A stretch of 64,000 nucleotides of DNA, taken from Thiobacillus sp. (lineage in GTDB: Bacteria > Pseudomonadota > Gammaproteobacteria > Burkholderiales > Thiobacillaceae). The stretch spans positions 28,078 through 92,077 of the forward strand of contig JANJWS010000103.1 in assembly GCA_024709425.1 (NCBI GenBank), given 5' to 3'. Below are positions 1 to 8,636 of this stretch, one piece after another. The notes beneath the pieces were generated by a model. The model worked only from the letters and a program-made list of their open reading frames with translations. It was not told where the DNA came from and ran no database searches. How positions within the stretch are numbered: the stretch's first letter is position 1; every line of letters begins with the position of its first letter. The position numbers and the translations under genes were made by a program.

Positions 1-3000
1 ACTCGGGCTCTTCACGCCGACGGTTTCGGTCGTGCCGCCGGTGGCGCGCGACACATTGATCTCGCCACCCGGCGTCCCGCCGGCATTGCGGATCGCCTCC
101 TCGATGCTCGGTTCCTTGGTGAGCGGATTTCCGCCGGGCGCTTCGGTGCCACCGCCGATCATGCTGCGCAGGGCGGATTCGGTGAGCTTCGCCCGCTGGT
201 CGTCGTTGATCGCGCCGGCCGCGTGCTGCTCGTTGATCTTGTCGAGCGCCTTGTCGATGTCCTGCCGCATGCTGCCCTGCAGCGCCAGATCGGCCGCTTT
301 GCCGCCGAAGAACTGCGCCGTGCTCAGGGCACCCTGCAAGCCGGCAAGCGCGTTCTTCTGGTTCTCCGTAAGCCCCGTGACGTCGCGGAACAGACTCGGA
401 TTCCCGAGCAATTGGGTCAACGCACTGATACCGGTGGGGTCGGGCGCGGAAGGTACATTCTGGAACGCCACGATCGGTTGCGGGAAAGGCTGTGGTGTGA
501 GGTCGGGCGGCTTGGCGCGGCGCGATTCGGTGCCGGGCGACTGGATTGCGGTCGGATCGTCCGGGCACGGCGACTCCTCCCAGCGCCAGAAGCGGCTCTC
601 GTCCTTCTTCTCGCAGCTGTTGCATGCGCCCATCACGCTCTCGGCGAATACGCCCTTGGTCGGCACGGCCAGGCGCAGCGGCGCCACCGGCGTGGTCGGC
701 TGGTAGTGCTCCAGCAGATCGATCGGTTCCTCGTCGTCCGCCTGCTTGAAAGTGGGGTCGAGGTGATAGCCGCGCGCCACCGGAAGGACCAGGCAATTGC
801 CGATGATGCCCACAAGGCGGTTCTCCACCACGCTCGCAATGCTGCGGCCACCGCTGTTGGGCGCGACGAAGCCGTCTAGCAGCATGTAGCGCCGCTGCGC
901 ATCCATGCGCCACCAGATGGCTCGATGGTAGTACTCCAGATAGTCGTTGAGATGTTTCAGAAGCGAGTTGGCGTATTCCTTGTCCTCCTCGCGCGGCCGT
1001 CTGAGTTCCTGGCGGCTCAGCGGCGTGAAGATGAGCACCCCGTCGGTACCCGACAGATCATTGAGGATGTTCGAGTGGCGAAACAGGTCGTGCGCAAGGT
1101 AATCGGTGCGGTAGCCCATCTGGCCGGACCGCACGATGATCTTCGATCCGGTCGGCAGCAGACTGTCAATATTGAGCGGCCCGGCGTTGGTGTTGATCGT
1201 GGTGCCGATCTTGATGAACTTGATGCGATCGCGCCGCAGCGGCGGGACGTCGGCATTCAACCGCAGCGAGACATACAGCGCCGCGTCATTCTGAAAATCC
1301 GACAGCAAGGTCGAATCAATCGGCAGCAGCGTTTCGTTGTCGTCTTCATCCACGGCGTAGAACTGCAGGCCGTTGGTGATCTCCTCGGCGATACGCGGCC
1401 CGAGCTGGGCAGCGAAGATGGCATCCCGCTCCTCCTGGGCTTCGAGATAGCTCTGCCACCACTGCATCGCAGTGATACCCAGCCACCACAGCGGTGACCA
1501 GGCCGCCGGCAGAAACGTGCCGTCGATGTTGTCCGCGGGGCGCTGGATACGGAACTGGATCCGCAGATAGCCATCGAGGTAGATCAATTCGTCTTCAGCG
1601 TACGCGCCGGTCGGCATATCGCTGCCGACGTAGCTGTCGGCAATGCGCTGTAGTGCGTCGAAACCGCGCGCCAGACGGCGGTTGCGCAGGTGCGTCCCGA
1701 GCGGTTCGCGCCAGCGCAGGGCTTTTGCCGAGTCGAAGCGCGAAATCAGCAGCGGCACCAGCAGGCATTCCTGGACATCGGCGAGATGTTGCCGCACCAA
1801 GAAATGCCGCAAGACCTCGAAGTACTCGATCGTGATCGCATGGCAGTGATTGTGGTTGGCGACCACCTCGGTCTGTACCCGCACGGTTTCGCCCTGGCGC
1901 GCGGTCTGGACCACGGTCGAGCGCTGACTGCGCACGGCCGACGCCCCCTGCATGGTGTTGTCGCGCAACTGCTGCAACGAATTGGCCGACGCGCTGCGCG
2001 CGGCACGCTGCGAGGCTGACGAACTCGCCCCAGAGGTACCGCCGCCAATGCCAAGCAGACCACCTAGAAAGCCTGCGCCGCCAAACAGGCCGCCGGCGAT
2101 CCCCAGCCCGCCGCCGAAGCTGCTGGTACTCGCCGATGATTCGCCAGACAGGCTTTCGCGAACCGAGGAATTCGCGATCTCCGAAATATCGCGGTCACGG
2201 CTGAGATAAGCCGAGAGCTGTTCCGATTCCTCCAGGCTTTCGTGCCGCGACGCGCTCTCCCGGCGATCCCAGTCGACGACGACGATCTGTTTCTTCTGGC
2301 ACGGCGCAAGCGGCAGGCTGTAGAGCAGATCGCCCAGCGAGTAACCGTCGGCGACCCATTGCTGCTTCATGTGCAGGATGTGGCCGTGAGACACGGTACA
2401 CGCTTGGTAGACAGTTGGCTCGTCGTCCCAGTCGACCGCGTTCGCGCAACTCATGCGGCCGCGCCCGGCGCCGCGCCGCTTGAGCAGGCCGAGCAGCCTG
2501 ACGAGATCGTTCTTGCGCGTGGCGATTTCCGCCTGTGCCAGACGTGTCAACGAGAATCCGTCGGGGTCGTAGCTGAGCGTCTTGAGCATTTCCGCCTCGA
2601 TCCGCACCGCGCTCAGATCGACGTGGCCGGTATCGTCATCCGGTGGCTGATTGGGCATCGGCGCCTTCTGGCCGCCAACCAGCTTGAGCGATGCCAGGCT
2701 GATCACTTCCGACAGGTGTTCGAGCTCAGGCTTCGCAGTGACCAAGGCATGCTGGGCGAGCGCCGCTTCGTCGTTGAGGTCGATGCCACGCACCCCCGCC
2801 TTCCCGGCAGCCGTGGCGGACGGCGGCGTGCTGCGCCTGGCCTTGACATCGGACTGCGCGGCCGGGAACAGCACTGCTTCCGGCTGCGAAGCGACCACGT
2901 AACTGTATATCTTGGGATCGAGCAGTTTGATCATGTCACCCAGGCCAACCTTGGGTGGCTCGGTGACGGTCAGTCCCTTGATCTCCGGCTCCGTCGTGCG

Positions 3001-3828
3001 AACCACGGTGAAATAATCGAACTCCTCAAGCACCCGACTGGGCTTGGTGATATCGACGCACTGACCGGCGCCGACATCCGTCGAGTACGTGCCAGTGGAA
3101 TTCACCAGATCCTGCGAGTCGGGATCGCGTGGGACGATTGACCCACATCCACATTCACCCTTGCCCCGCGACGCGCCGGGAGCCGGCAGTTCCACACCTA
3201 GCACGATGTTCTCGGGGAAGGCCCCGTCGGCATCGAGGCGGATCGGTACCGCAACGCCGCCGTCGACGCTGCCGGATGCCGCACTGTAGAACCCAAGTGG
3301 ATAGGCGGCCGAGAAATAACCCTTGCCGTCGGTGCACCCGACGGCTACGACGTGCTCGGTCGGCTCCCCAGGTTCGCCCACGACAGATGCCGCGTAGATG
3401 ACGACCTGCCTGCCTTCGACGCTGCCCTGTCCGGTCGGGTCGACGACCAGCCCACGGATGCGCCCCGGTTTACCAAATGCCGGATCGTCGGTGTGCTGAA
3501 CGGGAAAGTACTCCTTGGCATCAACCTCGATCATCAGGGTCTGCCCGCCTTGAAGATCCTCGCGCTTGAGGCTGAGCTGCAACAGTTCCTCGCCGTCGGG
3601 TGCGACCACCCGCACGGTGATCGGCATATCAGTGGCGGTGTTGGCGGGAAACGTGAGAATGCCGCGGCCCTCGGCATCAACCACCGTGCCCAACTCCGCA
3701 GGCACTAGCACCGTGCGGTCGAGATATCCGAGATCGACTTTCTGCGTAAACGAAGCGGCAAGCTTGTGCTGATTGAACGAAGACTTACCTTTCGATTCGA
3801 GTTTCACCTTGAGGTTTAGATCAGCCAT
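1..3828 (-). CDS. Very large uncharacterised protein, at least 1276 aa, partial at left edge
   Basis: I translated the minus strand by hand from an ATG at 3828. It follows a good ribosome binding site (AGGAG, 6 nt away) and stays open for 1276 codons to base 1, so the C-terminus lies outside the window. The ORF track omits it, probably because it has no stop here. Visible parts: an N-terminal beta-rich region; a segment around residues 120-200 resembling a carboxypeptidase-regulatory-like Ig fold (GRIRGLVVDPTG); a Cys pair motif CGCG near 224; a hydrophobic Gly/Ser-rich stretch near 566-600; a conserved-looking HNHCHAITIEYFEVLRHF near 657-675; a CNSC pair near 1066; and a helical, Asp/Ala/Gln-rich region near the end. 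There is no Sec signal peptide. I do not recognise the family. The carboxypeptidase-like call is weak; the ORF itself is secure from its length and RBS. Confidence 0.85.
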   Translation of the reverse strand, partial: MADLNLKVKLESKGKSSFNQHKLAASFTQKVDLGYLDRTVLVPAELGTVVDAEGRGILTFPANTATDMPITVRVVAPDGEELLQLSLKREDLQGGQTLMIEVDAKEYFPVQHTDDPAFGKPGRIRGLVVDPTGQGSVEGRQVVIYAASVVGEPGEPTEHVVAVGCTDGKGYFSAAYPLGFYSAASGSVDGGVAVPIRLDADGAFPENIVLGVELPAPGASRGKGECGCGSIVPRDPDSQDLVNSTGTYSTDVGAGQCVDITKPSRVLEEFDYFTVVRTTEPEIKGLTVTEPPKVGLGDMIKLLDPKIYSYVVASQPEAVLFPAAQSDVKARRSTPPSATAAGKAGVRGIDLNDEAALAQHALVTAKPELEHLSEVISLASLKLVGGQKAPMPNQPPDDDTGHVDLSAVRIEAEMLKTLSYDPDGFSLTRLAQAEIATRKNDLVRLLGLLKRRGAGRGRMSCANAVDWDDEPTVYQACTVSHGHILHMKQQWVADGYSLGDLLYSLPLAPCQKKQIVVVDWDRRESASRHESLEESEQLSAYLSRDRDISEIANSSVRESLSGESSASTSSFGGGLGIAGGLFGGAGFLGGLLGIGGGTSGASSSASQRAARSASANSLQQLRDNTMQGASAVRSQRSTVVQTARQGETVRVQTEVVANHNHCHAITIEYFEVLRHFLVRQHLADVQECLLVPLLISRFDSAKALRWREPLGTHLRNRRLARGFDALQRIADSYVGSDMPTGAYAEDELIYLDGYLRIQFRIQRPADNIDGTFLPAAWSPLWWLGITAMQWWQSYLEAQEERDAIFAAQLGPRIAEEITNGLQFYAVDEDDNETLLPIDSTLLSDFQNDAALYVSLRLNADVPPLRRDRIKFIKIGTTINTNAGPLNIDSLLPTGSKIIVRSGQMGYRTDYLAHDLFRHSNILNDLSGTDGVLIFTPLSRQELRRPREEDKEYANSLLKHLNDYLEYYHRAIWWRMDAQRRYMLLDGFVAPNSGGRSIASVVENRLVGIIGNCLVLPVARGYHLDPTFKQADDEEPIDLLEHYQPTTPVAPLRLAVPTKGVFAESVMGACNSCEKKDESRFWRWEESPCPDDPTAIQSPGTESRRAKPPDLTPQPFPQPIVAFQNVPSAPDPTGISALTQLLGNPSLFRDVTGLTENQKNALAGLQGALSTAQFFGGKAADLALQGSMRQDIDKALDKINEQHAAGAINDDQRAKLTESALRSMIGGGTEAPGGNPLTKEPSIEEAIRNAGGTPGGEINVSRATGGTTETVGVKSPS

Positions 3829-3888
3829 CGGGCGCTCCTGAAATGATGCTCGGAGTGCACGATTTGAGCCCGCGGCGGAGCGCGGCGC

Positions 3889-3906
3889 ATCCCCCAATTG
3901 GGGGAT
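3889..3906. promoter_or_regulatory. 18-bp perfect palindrome
   Basis: ATCCCCCAATTGGGGGAT reads identically on both strands. It lies in the 84-bp gap between the end of the ABC-F gene and the start of the giant ORF. It could be an operator for the giant ORF or a weak hairpin ending the ABC-F transcript. There is no T-run on the minus strand to support a classic terminator. Confidence 0.4.
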
Positions 3907-3912
3907 TTCACG

Positions 3913-5876
3913 CTAGACCTGCGCCGCGGCGAGCGCCTCAATCTCCCCCGACAATTCCAGCCATTCCCCCTCTTCAATCGCCAACTCGTCGATGACGTGC
4001 TGAAGCTGCTTGCCCGTTTCGGTCATCTCCTCAACGGAAAGCGCCTCACCCAAGCGGGCTTCGAACGCCGCCTTTTCCGCCTGCAGCGCAGCCATGCTCT
4101 TGTCGAGCTTCTCCAGCTTCTGCTTCAACGACTTGATCCTTCCCGATGACACCGGCTTCTTCGCCGCCACCGGCGCAGGTTCCGCCTTGACCACTGGCGA
4201 GCTGGCCGCCTTGCCGGCCTCCTTCAGGCTTTCGCGCACGCGCTTGCCCTCTTCCAGCAGATAGCGCTGGTAATCGTCCAGGTCGCCGTCGAATGGCTCG
4301 ACCCCGCCGCGCGTGACCAGCCAGAATTCGTCGCACACCGATCGCAGCAGGGCACGGTCGTGGCTGACCAGCATCAGGGTGCCTTCGAATTCATTGAGCG
4401 CCATCGCCAGCGCTTCGCGCGTGGCCAGGTCGAGGTGGTTGGTCGGCTCGTCCAGCAACAAGAGATTCGGCCGCTGCCACACGATCATGCACAGCACCAG
4501 CCGCGCTTTTTCGCCGCCGCTCATGGTGCCGACGGCCTGCTTGACCATGTCACCGCTGAAGTTGAAGGTGCCGAGGAAGTTGCGCAGGTCCTGCTCGCGG
4601 CTGCTGAACTGGCCGGCACCGCCATTCGCAATCGTGTCGCGGGCGAGGCGGATCATGTGCTCCAGCGGCGTGTCCAGCGGGCGCAGAACGTCGAGTTCCT
4701 GCTGGGCGAAGTAGCCGATGTTGAGGCCCTTGCCTTCGGTCACCGCGCCGGCGACCACCGGCAGGGTGCGCGCGATGGTTTTGACCAGCGTCGATTTGCC
4801 CTGGCCGTTGGCACCGAGGATGCCGATGCGCTGCCCAGCAAACACCGATTTGCTGACGCGCTGCACGATCACCGTCGGCGGGGTGCCGGACGGCGCATCG
4901 GCGGGCGGCGGATAGCCGAAACTGGCGTCGTCGATGGTCAGCATGGGGTTGGGCAGGTTGAGCGGCTCCTTGAATTCGAAGGTGAAGTCCGCACTCGCCA
5001 GCATTGGCGCCAGCTTTTCCATGCGGTCCAGCGCCTTGACCCGGCTTTGCGCCTGCTTGGCCTTGCTGGCCTTGGCCTTGAAGCGGTCGATGAATTTCTG
5101 CAGGTGGGCGATTTTCTCCTGCTGGCGGGCGAACGCCGCCTGCTGCAGCGCCATCTGCTCGGCGCGCATGTCCTCGAAGGTGCTGTAGTTGCCGCCGTAA
5201 CGCGTCAACTGGCCGTTTTCGATGTGGATGGTGACGTTGGTCACGGCGTCGAGAAACTCGCGGTCGTGGCTGATCACCAGCATGGTGCCCGGGTATTTCT
5301 TCAGCCAGGCTTCCAGCCACACCAGCGCATCCAGATCGAGGTGGTTGGTCGGTTCGTCGAGCAGCAGCAGGTCGGACGGGCACATCAGCGCCCGCGCCAG
5401 TTGCAATCGCATGCGCCAGCCGCCGGAAAAGCTGTTGACCGGCTGATTCAATTCGCGCACCTGGAAACCCAGGCCGAGGATCAGCGCCTGCGCGCGCGAC
5501 TGCGCGTCGTGCGCGCCGACGTCGTGCAGCGCCATGTAGGGTGCGCCATGCGCTCGCCGTCGTCGGTTTCCTCGGCTGCATCGACTTCGGCCTGCGCTTC
5601 GGCCAGCTGGGTGTCGCCGGCAATGACGAAATCGGTCGCGGACTCGCTCGTTTCCGGCATCTCCTGCGCCACCTGCGCCATGCGCCACTGCGACGGCATG
5701 GAGAAGTCGCCCTTGTCTTCATGCAGGGTGCCATTGATGAGCGCGAACAGGCTCGACTTGCCGGCGCCGTTGCGGCCGACCAGACCGACCTTTTCGCCGG
5801 GGTTGATCGACACCGACGCGTTGTCGAGCAGGACCTTGGCGCTGCGCCGCAGGCTGAGATTCTTGAGGATGATCAT
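3913..5876 (-). pseudogene. ABC-F family ATPase (YheS/Uup type), frameshifted
   Basis: Two overlapping frames together encode one ABC-F protein of about 654 aa, close to YheS (637 aa). The first frame, from ATG 5876, carries Walker A GRNGAGKSSL and runs into nonsense after ERMAH. The second frame resumes at YMALHDVGAHDAQSRA and carries signature FSGGWRMRL, LLLLDEPTNHLD, a second Walker A GANGQGKST and signature MSGGEKARL, ending in a charged coiled-coil tail. One base appears missing near 5539-5540; adding it restores a single frame. ABC-F proteins act on the ribosome as translation or rescue factors, and there is no membrane domain. The lesion may be a real mutation or a sequencing error. 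Everything else in the gene is intact, which favours error or a very recent change. Confidence 0.85.
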
Positions 5877-6099
5877 GCAGAAGATGCGGCGCGCAGGACA
5901 CGCGCCACCTGAATCGAAAGCCGGATTCTACCCCGTCACAGCCGCCCGCCCGTTCCGGCTGCCGATTGTTTGCCGCTTCGACACGGGATGACGGTTTTCC
6001 GTCAAATCGATGCTCTCCGCGCACCGCTTCCCCCGGCAAGGAATCTATACAAGCTTGTTTTATTGGGAGTTTTTTGTACCACTCCGATGACAGCCGGGG

Positions 6100-6115
6100 T
6101 GGCACAGGCATTGCA
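6100..6115 (+). promoter_or_regulatory. Putative sigma-54 promoter (-24/-12)
   Basis: TGGCACAGGCATTGCA matches the sigma-54 consensus TGGCACG-N4-TTGCW with a single difference (A for G at the seventh base) and exact GG-to-GC spacing. Predicted transcription starts near 6126, about 25 nt before the first microprotein ATG and just upstream of its AAGGAG ribosome binding site. An enhancer-binding protein site would lie upstream; I could not identify one. Confidence 0.65.
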
Positions 6116-6150
6116 AGTATTCAGGCAAACCCCTCAGCAAGGAGAACATC

Positions 6151-6303
6151 ATGAAACTGCAACTCGGCAAAAACCAACTGGTCCTCGAACTCAGCGCCTC
6201 CCCGTTCGGCTGGTTCCACGGTCAGACCGAGCGCATGAGCCTCACCAGCCTGTCGCTGATGTTCGTGCAGTTCTCCCTGTTCGCCCGCCAGCCGGCTGCC
6301 TGA
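6151..6303 (+). CDS. Small conserved-looking protein A (50 aa)
   Basis: This ORF is too short for the supplied track. ATG 6151 has a strong RBS (AAGGAG, 6 nt spacing). The protein is 50 aa with a core SASPFGWFHGQTERM followed by a hydrophobic SLSLMFVQF segment. It is clearly related to the next ORF: over 35 ungapped residues 17 are identical, including SPxGxFxGxTxRM and SLxLxFVxF. Its stop TGA overlaps the next start as TGATG, so the two are probably translationally coupled. I do not recognise the family. The hydrophobic stretch is short for a membrane span, so a membrane-surface or beta-strand role is equally possible. The paralogy, RBS and sigma-54-like promoter argue that it is expressed. 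Confidence 0.8.
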   Translation: MKLQLGKNQLVLELSASPFGWFHGQTERMSLTSLSLMFVQFSLFARQPAA

Positions 6304-6458
6304 TGTACCTGAACAAGGGCACCCGCGTGAGCCTCAGCCTGTCCTGTTCGCCACTCGGGTTCTTCAGCGGCAGCACCTGCCGCATGACGATGTTCAGCCT
6401 CACGCTGTTGTTCGTCGAGTTCCGGGTGCTGCGGCGCCACGGCGCGCCCTGTCTCTGA
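6303..6458 (+). CDS. Small conserved-looking protein B (51 aa), paralog of A
   Basis: It starts at ATG 6303, sharing one base with the stop of protein A (TGATG), which implies translational coupling. The product is 51 aa, with core CSPLGFFSGSTCRM and SLTLLFVEF aligning without gaps to protein A (17/35 identical). It differs in carrying three Cys residues and a basic C-terminal tail (RVLRRH). No signal peptide or known domain is visible. It ends 24 bp from the convergent histidine kinase gene. Function is unknown; the two may form a heteromer, as many duplicated coupled small proteins do, but that is inference. Confidence 0.78.
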   Translation: MYLNKGTRVSLSLSCSPLGFFSGSTCRMTMFSLTLLFVEFRVLRRHGAPCL

Positions 6459-6482
6459 GCGCCCGGGGCGCGCCCGCCTCAC

Positions 6483-7766
6483 TCAACGCCTGATTTCCAG
6501 CACGGCCTCCAGGCCGCCACCCGCGCGGTTTCTCAGCGTCACTTCCCAGCCATTCGTCTCCGCCAGCTGGCGCACGATCGCCAGCCCCAGTCCGGTGCCT
6601 CCCGTCGCCTGCGAGCGCGAATTCTCGATCCGGTAGAACGGTCGGAACACCTTCTCCAGTTGCGCCTCCGGAATGCCGGGGCCGGCGTCGCGCACGGTCA
6701 CGCGCACCGCCTGGTCGCCGCATTCCAGCCCAAGCTCGACCGCCGCGCCGCCATAGCGCAGGGCGTTCTGGATGAGGTTGGCGAGGATCTGCCGCACGGC
6801 CAACGGGCCGGCATCGACCGTGCAAGCCGGCGCGCCGGACCACGCCACGCCGGCTTCCTGCGCCAGCTCGGCGAGCAAGGCCGCGAGGTCGAAACGCGCC
6901 GCAGCCTCGGGACGCGTGGTGCGGGCGAGATCGAGGTAACCGGCAATGAGCCGGTTCATGTCGCCAAGATCGGCAAGCGCCCGGTCGATGCGCGCCGGAC
7001 TGGGCGCATCGCGCAGCAGTTCCAGGTTGAGCTGCAGGCGTGTCATCGGCGTGCGCAGGTCGTGCGAGATACCACCGAGCAGCGTGGTGCGGTTGTCGAG
7101 CAGGTCGCGCACTTCGGTCGCCATGGTGTTGAAGCGGCGCGCCAGCTCGGCAAGCTCCGCCGGCCCGGTTTCCGGCAGTGGCTCGGGCAACTGGCCCGCG
7201 CCGACCTGGCGCGCCGCCTGCGCCGCGCGCGCCAGCGGGACGGTGATGCGGCGCACCAGGAACAGCGCTGTCAGGAGGCTCAGCAGGGTGCCCAGCACGA
7301 TGACTACCAGCGCGGTGAGCGGCGGGCGCACGGCATAGCGCTGCGGAAAGAAGCCGACACGCAGGTCATGCCCGCCTACCGGCAGATCGATCCACACCGC
7401 GGCGGTGCCCGGAACCCCGCGCAATTCGACGGCTTCGGCGGCACGACGGGCAAGCGCAGCCTCGATCTGCCGGCGGAAAGCAAAGCGCGGCGGTTCAGCG
7501 GTCGCGCCGACATCGACCGTGGTGAGCCGCAGGCCATGGCGCCGCGCCAGCTCGCGCTCGAACGCGGCGCGCGTCTCGGGCGGCAGCTCCACCCAGGTCT
7601 GCGCGGACAGCACGATCAGCCCCGCGAGGTCGTCGGCCGAGCGCTCCGCCACGGGCACGATGACGGTACGATACACCACCCAGGACGCCGCCATCTGGAA
7701 GACGATGAACGCGATCGCCAGGGTCAGCGCGGTGCGCGCGTAGAGCGAGCCGGCGATGCGCCGCAT
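6483..7766 (-). CDS. EnvZ-type sensor histidine kinase
   Basis: 427 aa, ATG start. Transmembrane segments at about residues 11-33 and 150-170 flank a periplasmic sensor region of ~115 aa. Then come a HAMP linker, the H-box with phospho-accepting His235 (ISHDLRTPMTRL), N-box NLIQNALRYG, DAGPGIP, F-box FRPFYR and G2 box GGTGLGLAI. All catalytic motifs of an orthodox HPK are present. It lies 7 bp downstream of its response regulator, so the pair is an operon. The H-box is EnvZ-like; the signal is unknown. Its cognate output may include the divergent exported proteins. Confidence 0.93.
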   Translation of the reverse strand: MRRIAGSLYARTALTLAIAFIVFQMAASWVVYRTVIVPVAERSADDLAGLIVLSAQTWVELPPETRAAFERELARRHGLRLTTVDVGATAEPPRFAFRRQIEAALARRAAEAVELRGVPGTAAVWIDLPVGGHDLRVGFFPQRYAVRPPLTALVVIVLGTLLSLLTALFLVRRITVPLARAAQAARQVGAGQLPEPLPETGPAELAELARRFNTMATEVRDLLDNRTTLLGGISHDLRTPMTRLQLNLELLRDAPSPARIDRALADLGDMNRLIAGYLDLARTTRPEAAARFDLAALLAELAQEAGVAWSGAPACTVDAGPLAVRQILANLIQNALRYGGAAVELGLECGDQAVRVTVRDAGPGIPEAQLEKVFRPFYRIENSRSQATGGTGLGLAIVRQLAETNGWEVTLRNRAGGGLEAVLEIRR

Positions 7767-7773
7767 GCGCGGG

Positions 7774-8484
7774 TCAGCCCTTGCCCTGCGGAACGAAGAT
7801 ATAACCCTGCCCGCGCTGGGTGCGAATGTAGGCGGGGTTGGCCGGATCCTCCTCGATCTTCTTGCGCAGGCGGTTGACGCGCACGTCGATGCTGCGGTCG
7901 AAAGGGTCGCGCTCGAAGCCGCGCAGCTGGTCCATCAGCCAGTCGCGCGACAGCGCGCGATTGGCGTGGCTGACGAAGATTTCCAGCAGCTCATATTCGC
8001 CGCCGGTGAGCGCGATCTCGGTGCCGTCGCGGGACAGTGTGCGGGCGTCGAGGTTGACGCTGAACGGCCCGAAATTCACCCGCCGCGCGGCATCCGCGGC
8101 AGCGGGCGCGGGGGCCACGCCGCGCCGCAGCACGGCACGGATGCGCGCCAGCAGTTCGCGCGGGTTGAACGGTTTGGGCAGGTAGTCGTCCGCGCCGACT
8201 TCGAGGCCGATGATGCGGTCGATATCCTCGCCCTTGGCCGACAGCATGATGATGGGCGGAAACCCCGGCTGCGCGCGCAGCCGGCGCGCGATCGAGAGGC
8301 CGTCCTCGCCCGGCATCATCCAGTCGAGCACGACCAGATCGGGCCGCTTCGTCGCAAGCAGGCCATCGAGCGTCACGGCATCGCCGGCGGTTTCGACGGC
8401 GTAGCCCTGTGCGGTCAGGTATTCGGCCACCAGTTCGCGAATGCCGGGGTCGTCGTCGGTGACGTAAATGAGGTCCTTGTCCAT
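7774..8484 (-). CDS. OmpR-family response regulator
   Basis: 236 aa. The track start at 8490 is TTG; ATG 8484 (MDKDLIYV) is better. The receiver domain has an acidic cluster D10-D12, phospho-acceptor Asp54 (VVLDWMMPG), Ser82 and Lys104 (YLPKPF). The C-terminal winged-helix domain has the FDRSIDVRVNRLRKK recognition region. It pairs with the EnvZ-type kinase 7 bp downstream. It is divergent from three exported protein genes, and the intervening 152 bp carries a 10-bp direct repeat typical in form of sites bound by this family. Confidence 0.94.
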   Translation of the reverse strand: MDKDLIYVTDDDPGIRELVAEYLTAQGYAVETAGDAVTLDGLLATKRPDLVVLDWMMPGEDGLSIARRLRAQPGFPPIIMLSAKGEDIDRIIGLEVGADDYLPKPFNPRELLARIRAVLRRGVAPAPAAADAARRVNFGPFSVNLDARTLSRDGTEIALTGGEYELLEIFVSHANRALSRDWLMDQLRGFERDPFDRSIDVRVNRLRKKIEEDPANPAYIRTQRGQGYIFVPQGKG

Positions 8485-8527
8485 GCGCAAACTATAGCAG
8501 CGCCACCGGCACCGCCTCTCCCATCCG

Positions 8528-8547
8528 GTTACACACTGTTACAAAAT
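8528..8547. promoter_or_regulatory. Tandem GTTACA repeats, candidate response-regulator operator
   Basis: GTTACACACT and GTTACAAAAT are two adjacent 10-mers sharing GTTACA-N-A-N-T at one-turn spacing, as OmpR-family dimers prefer. They lie between the divergent response regulator and the first exported-protein gene, 90 bp before its start. This would fit control of the exported cluster, autoregulation, or both. It is inference from pattern and position. Confidence 0.5.
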
Positions 8548-8636
8548 CACCCTTGCGCGAAACGGTGCGCTTACTTTTCCCACCCACAATGCGAAGCGTG
8601 GAAGCGAAACACGCGACCACAGAAACGGAGACCACG

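Noticed and set aside
223-879. Plus-strand ORFs in 32-3708
   Set aside because: All lie antisense to the continuous 1276-codon minus-strand frame with a proper RBS.
5530-5552. Programmed ribosomal frameshift in the ABC-F gene
   Set aside because: No slippery heptamer or downstream hairpin is evident at the break, and ABC-F genes are not known to use frameshifting.
4360-5991. 543-aa plus-strand ORF opposite the ABC-F gene
   Set aside because: Antisense to conserved ABC-F motifs; high-GC shadow frame.
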